A DNA stretch of 9,091 nucleotides from the NCBI GenBank assembly GCA_035541595.1, contig DATKNA010000364.1, forward strand, positions 1 through 9,091, given 5' to 3'. Every line of letters starts with the position of its first letter. The stretch's first letter is position 1. Both the position numbers and the translations under genes were made by a program. This DNA comes from DATKNA01 sp035541595. Its GTDB lineage: Bacteria > Actinomycetota > Actinomycetes > Actinomycetales > Kineosporiaceae. This document shows, piece by piece, positions 1 through 6,605 of this stretch. Below the pieces are notes generated by a model. The model worked only from the letters and a program-made list of their open reading frames with translations, was not told the DNA's origin and did not search any database.

Positions 1-74
1 TCCAGTGCTTCGCGGAACTTGCGCTTCACCTCGTCCCGCGGATCCGGCTGGTCGTTCGGGCGAGCCGTCGCCAT
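1..74 (-). CDS. DUF5302-like small protein, 5' end only
   Basis: Reading the minus strand from the ATG at 74-72 gives 24 codons without a stop before the window edge. The N-terminus is polar and proline-rich, and is followed by DEVKRKFREAL at residues 14-24. That charged helical stretch resembles the N-terminal core of DUF5302, a family of roughly 55-75 residue actinobacterial proteins of unknown function; the family match is from memory of its sequence pattern. The start is well supported: AGGAG lies at 85-81 on the minus strand, with a 6-base spacer to the ATG. The gene is divergent from the SNF2 ATPase gene across 92 bp. Most of the protein is outside the window, so no function can be assigned. 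Coding is likely; the family name is moderately sure. Confidence 0.6.
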   Translation of the reverse strand, partial: MATARPNDQPDPRDEVKRKFREAL

Positions 75-104
75 CGCGCGCTCCTGTCACCTGGGGGGTC
101 GTGC

Positions 105-129
105 GGACGCCGGCGCGGCACCGGCGTCC
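105..129. repeat. 9-bp perfect inverted repeat in divergent spacer
   Basis: GGACGCCGG at 105-113 is the exact reverse complement of CCGGCGTCC at 121-129, with a 7-base loop. A competing partner for the left arm exists: CGGACGC at 104-110 can instead pair with GCGTCCG at 131-137. The repeat lies between the DUF5302-like gene and the SNF2 gene, so it could be an operator or a leader hairpin of the SNF2 mRNA. GC-rich DNA often yields such repeats by chance. I see no convincing -10 box on either strand in this 92-bp spacer. Confidence 0.4.
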
Positions 130-166
130 CGCGTCCGTGTCCAGCCTGCCACGGAGGACATGAGCG

Positions 167-3100
167 GTGCTCGTCCTCCACGGCTGGTGGGAGTCCGGCG
201 AACGGCTGGTCCTGTGGGGCGAGGACGCCGCCGCCGCGCTGCCCGCTCCCCGGCCCGGGCGCCCGCCCGCCGGGCGCCCCCATCCCTTCGCCGCGGACGC
301 CGACCAGCTGCCCGCCGCGCTCGCGGCGCTCACCGGCACACCGGACGCGGGACGCCTCGCCCATCGGGAGCTCCTCCTGCCGACCGTGCGCGGGGTCCCG
401 CAGCCGTCACCGGAACTGGTTCGCGAGGACGTTCCGCCCGAGGGACCCACCCGCGGCCTCACCTGGCGGGTACCGGTCGTGGAGTTGGAGGCTGCCGCCG
501 CCCTGGACGTCCTGCGGTCCGCGATGCCGGACGACCTCTCGGCCGGCAGCACCTGGCGGCACCTTCGCGAGATCGCCGCCCTCGCCGAGGACCTGGCCGG
601 CCGCGGCCGCGTGCTGCCCGTGGTACTCGTACCGCCGGTCCCGACGGCCGGTCTGCGCCCCTGGGGCGCACGCGCGGTGTGGCGCCCGCTGGTCACCGGC
701 GCGGACGCGAGCTGGGTCCGCTCGCTGGCGCTGGCGCTCCCACCGGCGGGGCTGGGGACCGCCGGGCGAGTCGACCGCGACCCTGCGCCCGGCCGCTCGC
801 CTGCGCAGGCCGTCGCCGAGGCCCTCGACACCCTGCTCGACGCCGCGGTGAGGCGACGGCTGTCGGCGTCCGGAATCGCCGGACCCGGCCCGGCCGCCTC
901 CGGCCCGGCCTGGCTGGCGGCCCTGACGTCGTCCGGCGACGGGTTCTTCGAGGCGAGTGCCGGCGCGGTGGCCGCCGTGTCCGCCGAGCTGGCGCGCTGG
1001 CAACGCGACGTCGTCGGCGGACCGGCCCGGGCGCGGTTCCGGCTGGTCGAGCCCAGCGAGGGCGGGAGGGACGAGCTGTGGCTCCTGGAGTTCGCGCTGC
1101 AGTCGACGGCGGAGCCGAGCGTCGTGGCGCCGGCATCGCAGGTGTGGGCGGCCGGGCGAGCGGGCAAGGACGCGGCTGACGCGCTGAGCCGCCTCGTCCC
1201 GGCACCGCGCGCGGCGTTTCTGGCCGAGCTCGGACGTGCCAGCCGGCTGTACCCGGACCTCGAGCGCGCCCTGCGGGCAGCCCGGCCCGAGGGGCTCTCC
1301 CTCGACACCGCCGGGGCGCACCTCTTCCTGCGCGAGGCGGCTCCGATGCTGGCCGCCGCCGGGTTCGGCGTCGACCTACCGGGGTGGTGGGGGCGTCCGG
1401 CGGGCCGGCTGGGGGCGAGGCTGCGGGCGAGCGCGCGCACCCAACCCGGCGTCGTCGCGGGGCTGCCCGGCATCGGCCGGGACGCGCTCGTCGACTATCG
1501 GTGGGAGGTCGCCCTGGGCGAGGAGCGCCTGGACGCCGAGGAGCTGGCGCGGCTCGCCGAGCTGCAGCAGCCGCTCGTGCGGATGCGGGGGCGCTGGGTC
1601 GAGCTCGATCCCCGCCAGCTGAAGCGCGGCCTGGAGCTGCTCTCGGCGCCGCCGCAGGCGCCACTGACGCTCGCCGAGGTGCTGGGCCTCGCCGCCACGC
1701 TCGACGAGGAGACCACGGGCCTGCCGGTCATCGGCGTCGAGGGCGAGGGGTGGGTGGCGGAGGTGTTGTCCTCGGCCGCCGACGAGCGGGTCGACCACGT
1801 CCCGGCCCCCCCGGGGTTCGACGGAACTCTGCGGCCCTACCAGGAGCGCGGCGTCGCCTGGCTGTCGTTCCTGGACCGGGTGGGGCTCGGCGGCGTGCTG
1901 GCCGACGACATGGGACTGGGCAAGACCGTGCAGATCCTGGCCTTGCTCGCCCTGGACAGGCTCGGCGCGCCCGACGGACGCGAGGGCGCCGCGACCCTCA
2001 TCGTCTGCCCGATGTCGCTCGTCGGGAACTGGCAGCGGGAGGCGGAGCGGTTCACGCCCGACCTGCGCGTCCACGTCCACCACGGCTCGGACCGCGCCCG
2101 CGGCGAGGACTTCGAGCGTGCCGTCGCGGAGTCCGACGTCGTCGTCACGACCTACGCGATCGCGGCCCGTGACACCGAGGTACTGCGCGAGATCCCGTGG
2201 CGACGGGTCGTGCTCGACGAGGCCCAGGCCGTCAAGAACGCCGCGACGAGGCAGGCGCGGGCCGTCCGGTCGCTCGCGGCCCGCCAGCGCGTGGCCGTCA
2301 CCGGGACTCCGGTCGAGAATCGTCTGGCCGACCTGTGGGCCATCCTCGACGCCACGAACCCGGGCATCCTGGGCAACGCCGCCGCGTTCACCCGCCGGTT
2401 CGCCGTCCCGATCGAGCGGCACGGCGACGAGGACGCCGCCGACCGCCTCCGGACCGTGACCCGCCCGTTCGTGCTCCGGCGCGTCAAGACCGACCGATCG
2501 ATCATCGCGGACCTGCCGGACAAGCTCGAGATGGAGGTCGTCTGCTCGCTCACGAGGGAGCAGGCGACGCTCTACCAGGCGGTCGTCGACGACATGCTCG
2601 CGAAGGTGGAGGAGAGCGAGGGTATCGAGCGCCGCGGGCTCGTCCTCGCGACGATGACCAAGCTCAAGCAGGTCTGCAACCATCCCGCGCAACTGCTGCG
2701 TGACGGCAGCCCGCTGGCCGGGCGGTCGGGCAAGCTCGAGCGCGTCGAGGCGATCGTCGAGGAGGTACTCGCCGGCGGCGAGCGCGCGCTGCTCTTCACG
2801 CAGTTCGCCGAGTTCGGCGCGATGCTCCGGGCGCACCTGTCCGCTCGGTTCGCCCGCGAGGTGCTGTTCCTGCACGGGGGCGTGCCGAAGAAGGAGCGCG
2901 ACGGCATGGTCGCCCGCTTCCAGGCGGGGGCGGGCCGCGGGGACCCCGGTGCCCCCGCGCTCTTCGTCCTCTCACTCAAGGCGGGCGGGACGGGCCTCAC
3001 GCTCACCGCGGCCAGCCACGTGCTGCACGTGGACCGATGGTGGAACCCCGCAGTCGAGGACCAGGCGACCGACCGGGTCTTCCGCATCGGGCAGAGCCGC

Positions 3101-3286
3101 AACGTGCAGGTCCGCAAGCTCGTCTGCGCGGGGACCCTCGAGGAGCGGATCAGCGCACTGATCATGGAGAAGCGCGGGCTCGCCGCCCGCATCGTCGGCA
3201 CCGGCGAGGGGTGGCTGACCGAGCTCTCCACCGAGCAGCTGCGCGAGCTGGTCACGCTCGACGCCGCGGCCGCGGTGGCCGAGTGA
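167..3286 (+). CDS. SNF2-family DEAD/DEAH ATPase with SNF2-associated N-terminal region
   Basis: This is a 1039-residue SNF2-type DNA translocase, probably acting in the cytoplasm on protein-bound or damaged DNA. The first ~430 residues are Ala/Leu/Arg-rich and poorly recognisable. A segment around 460-490 (QQPLVRMRGRWVELD) is typical of the bacterial SNF2 helicase-associated domain. The ATPase core begins at LRPYQ (555-559). Motif I is DDMGLGKT (580-587, Walker lysine K586), motif II is DEAQ (684-687) and motif III is TGTP (712-715). The C-terminal RecA lobe starts near 854, with AGGTG (939-943) and the arginine-finger motif DRVFRIGQ (969-976). All catalytic motifs are intact. The GTG start is preceded by GGAGG at 153-157 with a 9-base spacer. 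It heads a probable transcription unit with the SWIM gene, its usual bacterial partner, although a large hairpin lies between them. Exact substrate unknown. Confidence 0.95.
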   Translation: MLVLHGWWESGERLVLWGEDAAAALPAPRPGRPPAGRPHPFAADADQLPAALAALTGTPDAGRLAHRELLLPTVRGVPQPSPELVREDVPPEGPTRGLTWRVPVVELEAAAALDVLRSAMPDDLSAGSTWRHLREIAALAEDLAGRGRVLPVVLVPPVPTAGLRPWGARAVWRPLVTGADASWVRSLALALPPAGLGTAGRVDRDPAPGRSPAQAVAEALDTLLDAAVRRRLSASGIAGPGPAASGPAWLAALTSSGDGFFEASAGAVAAVSAELARWQRDVVGGPARARFRLVEPSEGGRDELWLLEFALQSTAEPSVVAPASQVWAAGRAGKDAADALSRLVPAPRAAFLAELGRASRLYPDLERALRAARPEGLSLDTAGAHLFLREAAPMLAAAGFGVDLPGWWGRPAGRLGARLRASARTQPGVVAGLPGIGRDALVDYRWEVALGEERLDAEELARLAELQQPLVRMRGRWVELDPRQLKRGLELLSAPPQAPLTLAEVLGLAATLDEETTGLPVIGVEGEGWVAEVLSSAADERVDHVPAPPGFDGTLRPYQERGVAWLSFLDRVGLGGVLADDMGLGKTVQILALLALDRLGAPDGREGAATLIVCPMSLVGNWQREAERFTPDLRVHVHHGSDRARGEDFERAVAESDVVVTTYAIAARDTEVLREIPWRRVVLDEAQAVKNAATRQARAVRSLAARQRVAVTGTPVENRLADLWAILDATNPGILGNAAAFTRRFAVPIERHGDEDAADRLRTVTRPFVLRRVKTDRSIIADLPDKLEMEVVCSLTREQATLYQAVVDDMLAKVEESEGIERRGLVLATMTKLKQVCNHPAQLLRDGSPLAGRSGKLERVEAIVEEVLAGGERALLFTQFAEFGAMLRAHLSARFAREVLFLHGGVPKKERDGMVARFQAGAGRGDPGAPALFVLSLKAGGTGLTLTAASHVLHVDRWWNPAVEDQATDRVFRIGQSRNVQVRKLVCAGTLEERISALIMEKRGLAARIVGTGEGWLTELSTEQLRELVTLDAAAAVAE

Positions 3287-3292
3287 GCGCAC

Positions 3293-3375
3293 CCTTCCCC
3301 GTGATCAAGGAATACGTGACCGGTGATCAGGTATTCCTTGATCACCGGTCACGTATTCCTTGATCACGGGGAAGG
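3293..3375. repeat. 37-bp perfect inverted repeat (TGATCA element 1)
   Basis: Arms 3293-3329 and 3339-3375 are exact reverse complements, with a 9-base loop. The element starts 7 bases after the SNF2 stop and ends 16 bases before the SWIM start. Inside it, the 15-mer GTATTCCTTGATCAC occurs twice on the plus strand (3331-3345 and 3353-3367), and its reverse complement occurs once (3301-3315). The left copy can therefore pair with the near copy (15 bp, 15-base loop) or with the far copy as part of the full 37-bp stem. TGATCA occurs four times, at 3302, 3324, 3339 and 3361. No T-run follows the stem on either strand, so it is not a textbook intrinsic terminator. It could terminate or attenuate transcription, protect the SNF2 mRNA end, or be a dispersed palindromic repeat. 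Confidence 0.93.
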
Positions 3376-3391
3376 AAGGGAGACTGGGGGG

Positions 3392-4264
3392 ATGAGCTGG
3401 CAGGACTGGGCCGGGCGCGGTGCTCGGCCGATCCCCGTCGAGGGCGGGCTCGTGGCCCGTTCCGACCGTGGGGCGATCGGGTCGACCTGGTGGTCGAAGC
3501 GCTTCGTGGCGGCGCTGGAGGCGCTGTCGATGGGCGGCCGGCTCACCCGCGGACGCACCTACGCGCGCAAGGGCCAGGTCCTCACCCTCGACGTCCGGCC
3601 GGGCGTCGTCAGCTCCACCGTGCAGGGGTCCCGGCCGCAGCCGTACCGGGTGACGATTCGTTTCGCCATCCTGCCGGACGCGGCGTGGCGGGCGGTCGAG
3701 CGCGCGCTCGGCGAGCAGGCGATCTACCGGGCGCAGCTGCTCGCCGGAGAGCTGCCCGCCGAGCTCGAGACCCTGTTCGCGGAGGCCGGCGCGCCACTGT
3801 TCCCCACGACCGTCCGCGCGCTCGACATGCGCTGTACCTGCCCGGACGTCGCCGTCCCGTGCAAGCACATCGCCGCCACGTTCTACCTGCTCGCCGAGCG
3901 CTTCGACGACGATCCGTTCGATCTGCTGCTCTGGCGCGGCCGTTCGCGGGCCGACCTGCTGGCCGACCTGTCCACGGGTCCGGCCGGCCCGGCCCCGGAC
4001 GGCGGTGAGCCCGTGGGCACCGCCCGGGTGCTGGCGGACCTGCCGACGGTCGACGTCCAGGCCGCCCTCGACCGGTTCTGGCTGCCGCCGGTTCCGCTGC
4101 CGCCCCGGCCGCCGACCCTGGACGCGCCGGTCGACCTGCTCGTGCGCCAGCTGCCCGATCCACCGCCGCTGCTCGGCGGTCGCGCCACCATCGACGCGCT
4201 GGGGCGGGCTTACGCGGCACTGCCCGAGCGGCCCGGTGCGGCGGGCACGGGCGAGCCGGGGTAG
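3392..4264 (+). CDS. SWIM zinc-finger protein, partner of SNF2 ATPase
   Basis: This 290-residue protein carries one SWIM motif, CxCx6CxH, with C148, C150, C157 and H159 (CTCPDVAVPCKH), followed by a helix (IAATFYLLAERF) as usual in the domain. SWIM is a zinc-chelating module thought to bind DNA or protein. Bacterial SWIM proteins are often encoded next to SNF2 ATPases, as here, which suggests a two-part DNA-remodelling or repair complex; the process is not established. The N-terminal ~145 residues are a conserved-looking region starting MSWQDW; the C-terminal third is proline-rich (PPVPLPPRPP) and probably flexible. The ATG at 3392 is chosen over the in-frame ATG at 3323, because the latter lies inside the hairpin and its extra 23 residues are palindrome translation. 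AAGGGAG at 3376-3382 is a suitable ribosome site. The M20 gene follows after 9 bp, suggesting co-transcription. Confidence 0.9.
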   Translation: MSWQDWAGRGARPIPVEGGLVARSDRGAIGSTWWSKRFVAALEALSMGGRLTRGRTYARKGQVLTLDVRPGVVSSTVQGSRPQPYRVTIRFAILPDAAWRAVERALGEQAIYRAQLLAGELPAELETLFAEAGAPLFPTTVRALDMRCTCPDVAVPCKHIAATFYLLAERFDDDPFDLLLWRGRSRADLLADLSTGPAGPAPDGGEPVGTARVLADLPTVDVQAALDRFWLPPVPLPPRPPTLDAPVDLLVRQLPDPPPLLGGRATIDALGRAYAALPERPGAAGTGEPG

Positions 4265-4273
4265 AAACGGGGG

Positions 4274-5578
4274 GTGACCCCAGCGCCCGACCTGGTCGAC
4301 GACGCCCACGCCCTCGCCGGCGAACTCGCCGACCTGCGCCACCGGCTGCACGCCGAGCCCGAGCTGGGACTGGTCCTGCCGCGGACGCAGAAGAAGGTGC
4401 TCGCGGCACTGGACGGCCTCCCGCTGGAGGTGACGAGCGGCACGTCGTCGACCGCCGTGACCGCCGTCCTGAGGGGCGGTGCCGGACGCGGCGGCGAACC
4501 CCCTGACCTCCACGTCGGTGGCCAACCCGTCGTGCGACCCCGGGACGTACCCGGCGTCCCACCCCACACGCGTGGCGGGAGCAGTCGCCCGGTGGTGCTG
4601 CTGCGCGGCGACATGGACGCGCTGCCGGTCGAGGAGCAGGTCGACGTGCCGTTCCGGTCCAGGATCCCCGGCGTGATGCACGCCTGTGGGCACGACCTGC
4701 ACACGGCGATGCTCGTGGGTGCCGCCCGCGTCCTCGCCGCCCGTCGGGAGGCCCTCGCCGGCGACGTCGTCTTCATGTTCCAGCCGGGCGAGGAGGGGCA
4801 CGACGGCGCCCGACACATGATCGAGGATGGAGTCCTCGACGCCGCCGGCGCGCGACCCGTCGCCGCCTACGCGCTGCACGTGATGAGCAACCTGACGCCG
4901 CGTGGCGCGATCGCCTCGCGCCCGGGCCCGCTGATGGCGGCGAGCGACGGCCTCTTCGTCACGGTCACCGGCCGGGGCGGCCACGGCTCCACACCACACC
5001 TCGCCAGGGACCCCGTGGTGGCGGCGTGTGACATGGTCACCTCGCTCCAGGTCGCGATGACCCGATCCATCGACGCGTTCGCCCCGCACGTGCTCACGGT
5101 GGGAGCGATCCACGGCGGCACCAAACGGAACATCGTCCCCGACGTCGTCACGTTCGAGGCGACGGTCCGCACCTTCGACCGCGCGGTCCGCTCGGTCCTG
5201 ATCGACACGGCGCAGCGCGTGTGCGAAGGCGTCGCGGCGGCGCACGGAGTCGACGTCGAGGTCCGCTACGAGGCCGAATACCCCGTCACGGTGAACGACG
5301 AGGCGGAGGCGGCGTTCGCGCTGGGAGTCGCCGAGGACCTGTTCGGCCGCGGCGCCGTGGTGCGCATGCCCAACCCGATCACCGGCAGCGAGGACTTCTC
5401 CCGGATCCTCGCCGAGGTGCCGGGCGCCATGCTCTTCCTCGGCGCCCTGGTCGACGGACGGGAACCGGCCACCGCGCCGAGCAACCACTCGCCGCTGGCC
5501 GCGTTCGACGACGCGGTGCTCCCCCAAGGCACCTCCCTCTACGCGGCGCTGGCCGCCCGCCGGTTGGCCCAGCCCTGA
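4274..5578 (+). CDS. M20-family (M20D-type) amidohydrolase
   Basis: This 434-residue cytoplasmic metallohydrolase resembles the N-acyl-amino-acid / IAA-amino-acid amidohydrolase group, which removes an acyl or amide group from a conjugated amino acid. The expected motifs are present: LLRGDMDALPVEE (109 onward), ACGHDLH with C138, H140 and H143, QPGEEG with E173 and E174, H202 in the YALHVMSN segment, the dimerisation-domain GRGGHGSTPH, GSEDF (371-375), and H405 in SNHSP. All likely metal ligands are kept, so it should be active. Residues ~70-104 form a Gly/Pro-rich insertion between the first beta strands, where relatives usually have only a few residues. The GTG start lies 9 bp after the SWIM stop; the only ribosome-site candidate is a G-run just upstream, so initiation may depend on coupling. 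No link to SNF2/SWIM function is evident. Substrate cannot be told from sequence. Confidence 0.92.
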   Translation: MTPAPDLVDDAHALAGELADLRHRLHAEPELGLVLPRTQKKVLAALDGLPLEVTSGTSSTAVTAVLRGGAGRGGEPPDLHVGGQPVVRPRDVPGVPPHTRGGSSRPVVLLRGDMDALPVEEQVDVPFRSRIPGVMHACGHDLHTAMLVGAARVLAARREALAGDVVFMFQPGEEGHDGARHMIEDGVLDAAGARPVAAYALHVMSNLTPRGAIASRPGPLMAASDGLFVTVTGRGGHGSTPHLARDPVVAACDMVTSLQVAMTRSIDAFAPHVLTVGAIHGGTKRNIVPDVVTFEATVRTFDRAVRSVLIDTAQRVCEGVAAAHGVDVEVRYEAEYPVTVNDEAEAAFALGVAEDLFGRGAVVRMPNPITGSEDFSRILAEVPGAMLFLGALVDGREPATAPSNHSPLAAFDDAVLPQGTSLYAALAARRLAQP

Positions 5579-5580
5579 CC

Positions 5581-5686
5581 CACCCTCTCCGTGATCATGC
5601 GATCCCCGCTGATCATGCAATCCGTGTCGATCAAGTGACCATGTCGTCACTTGATCGACACGGATTGCATGATCACGGGAGGGTGT
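5581..5686. repeat. Large palindromic element between convergent genes (TGATCA element 2)
   Basis: Arms 5610-5639 and 5646-5675 are a perfect 30-bp inverted repeat with a 6-base loop. Outside it, 5581-5600 can pair with the same right-hand sequence, since the reverse complement of 5667-5685 matches it apart from one extra base. The left side thus holds two direct copies of a unit, TGATCATGCGATCC (5592-5605) and TGATCATGCAATCC (5610-5623), and the right side one inverted copy (5662-5675). GATC motifs at 5593, 5611 and 5629, and again at 5653 and 5671, are spaced 18 bp apart. The element starts just after the M20 stop and faces the folD stop, so it could serve as a bidirectional terminator or mRNA-end stabiliser. 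There is no T-run on either side, so this role is inferred from position. Confidence 0.9.
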
Positions 5687-5715
5687 GGGGGCCGATCACG
5701 AGGGTGTGGGGGCGG
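5671..5715. repeat. Imperfect 22/23-bp tandem duplication next to folD stop
   Basis: Two adjacent copies begin with GATCACG. Copy one spans 5671-5693 and copy two 5694-5715; both contain AGGGTGTGGGGGC and differ by a two-base GG insertion and by the last bases. The first copy overlaps the right arm of the palindromic element, and the second abuts the folD stop codon (5716-5718, minus strand). This looks like slippage or local duplication of the element's flank and extends its GATC content. Confidence 0.8.
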
Positions 5716-6597
5716 TCAGTCGAGCTCGCGCTCCGCGATCTCGACGACGTTCGTGAGCAGCATGGCCCGGGTCATCGGGCCGACCCCGCCGGGCACCGGC
5801 GCCAGCCAGCCGGCGACCTCACACACCTCCGGCGCGATGTCACCCACGAGCCTGGTCCGCCCGGTGTCGTCGTCGAGGACCCGGGTGATGCCGACGTCGA
5901 CGACGACGGCGCCGGGCGCCACCATGTCCGCGGTGACGATGCCGGGCACTCCGGCGGCGACCACGAGGACGTCCGCCCGCCGGGTGTGCCCGGCGAGATC
6001 CTTCGTGCCGGTGTGGCAGAGCGTCACCGTGGCGTTGACGGCGCGCCGGGTCAGGAGCAGGCCCAGCGGCCGGCCGACGGTCACCCCGCGGCCGACGACG
6101 ACGACCTCGGCGCCGCGCAGGTCGACGCCGCTGCGTCGCAGGAGGTCGACGATCCCTCGTGGCGTGCACGGCACGGGCGACGTCAGCGGTGCGCTCACGT
6201 TGTGGGCGAGCCGGCCGAGGTTGAGCGGATGGAGGCCGTCGGCGTCCTTGTAGGGGGCGATGAGCTCGAGGATCCGTTCGGTGTCGATCCCCACCGGCAG
6301 CGGCAGCTGGACGATGTACCCCGTGCAGGCGGCGTCCGCGTTGAGCCGCTCGACGACCGCCTCGACCTCCGCCTGTGCCGCGGTGGCGGGCAGCTCGACC
6401 TCGATCGACTCGATCCCGACCTCGGCGCTGTCACGGTGCTTGCCGCGCACGTAGGCACGGCTGCCGGGATCGTCGCCGACGAGCACGGTCCCCAGGCCCG
6501 GGGCGAACCGCCGGGCTGCCAGGGCCGCGACGCGTTCGCGCAGCTCGTCCTTGATCTGCGCGGCGGCCGCCCGGCCGTCGAGCAGGCGCGCCGTCAT
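5716..6597 (-). CDS. folD: Methylene-THF dehydrogenase / methenyl-THF cyclohydrolase
   Basis: FolD interconverts 5,10-methylene-, 5,10-methenyl- and 10-formyl-tetrahydrofolate in the cytosol, normally with NADP. The protein is 293 residues, the usual length. Family landmarks are intact: the YVRGKHRD segment with Y49 and the catalytic lysine K53, YIVQLPLP (94-101) with Q97, D119 in KDADGLHP, the dinucleotide-binding GRGVTVGRP (169-177), and PGGVGPMT (269-276). The second position in GRG is often serine in relatives, a minor variation. The ATG at 6597 gives the standard N-terminus MTARLLDG. A GTG four codons upstream (6609-6607) is an alternative start; it overlaps the glyA TGA by four bases (GTGA), typical of translational coupling. 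Either way folD is co-transcribed with glyA and should fall under the same ZTP riboswitch. It converges on the M20 gene. Confidence 0.96.
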   Translation of the reverse strand: MTARLLDGRAAAAQIKDELRERVAALAARRFAPGLGTVLVGDDPGSRAYVRGKHRDSAEVGIESIEVELPATAAQAEVEAVVERLNADAACTGYIVQLPLPVGIDTERILELIAPYKDADGLHPLNLGRLAHNVSAPLTSPVPCTPRGIVDLLRRSGVDLRGAEVVVVGRGVTVGRPLGLLLTRRAVNATVTLCHTGTKDLAGHTRRADVLVVAAGVPGIVTADMVAPGAVVVDVGITRVLDDDTGRTRLVGDIAPEVCEVAGWLAPVPGGVGPMTRAMLLTNVVEIAERELD

Positions 6598-6605
6598 GCC
6601 ATCGC

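Noticed and set aside
1376..2875. A 499-codon minus-strand open frame opposite the SNF2 gene
   Set aside because: It is antisense to the catalytic core of a well-supported SNF2 ATPase, and it shows no family motif or ribosome site.
3293..3375. Textbook Rho-independent terminator
   Set aside because: The stem is long and perfect but has no T-run on either side, and its internal repeated units are not typical of terminators. A terminating effect remains possible but is not claimed.
3323..3391. Upstream ATG that would lengthen the SWIM protein by 23 residues
   Set aside because: The extension translates the inverted repeat, lacks a ribosome site, and the ATG at 3392 has an AAGGGAG site at suitable distance.
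3305..5650. A 781-codon minus-strand open frame running from one palindromic element to the other
   Set aside because: It lies antisense to the SWIM and M20 genes, which have clear domain motifs. Its composition (Arg, Gly, His, Val rich) is typical of an antisense frame in GC-rich DNA, and both ends are translations of the palindromes.
5592..5675. Remnant CRISPR repeats
   Set aside because: The repeated units are too few, some are inverted, spacing is only 18 bp, and no cas genes are near.
3287..5715. SNF2, SWIM and M20 genes as a new defence system
   Set aside because: SNF2 ATPases occur in some defence systems, but this SNF2-SWIM pair is a widespread actinobacterial arrangement. The flanking genes are housekeeping, and no nuclease, methylase or toxin is present.
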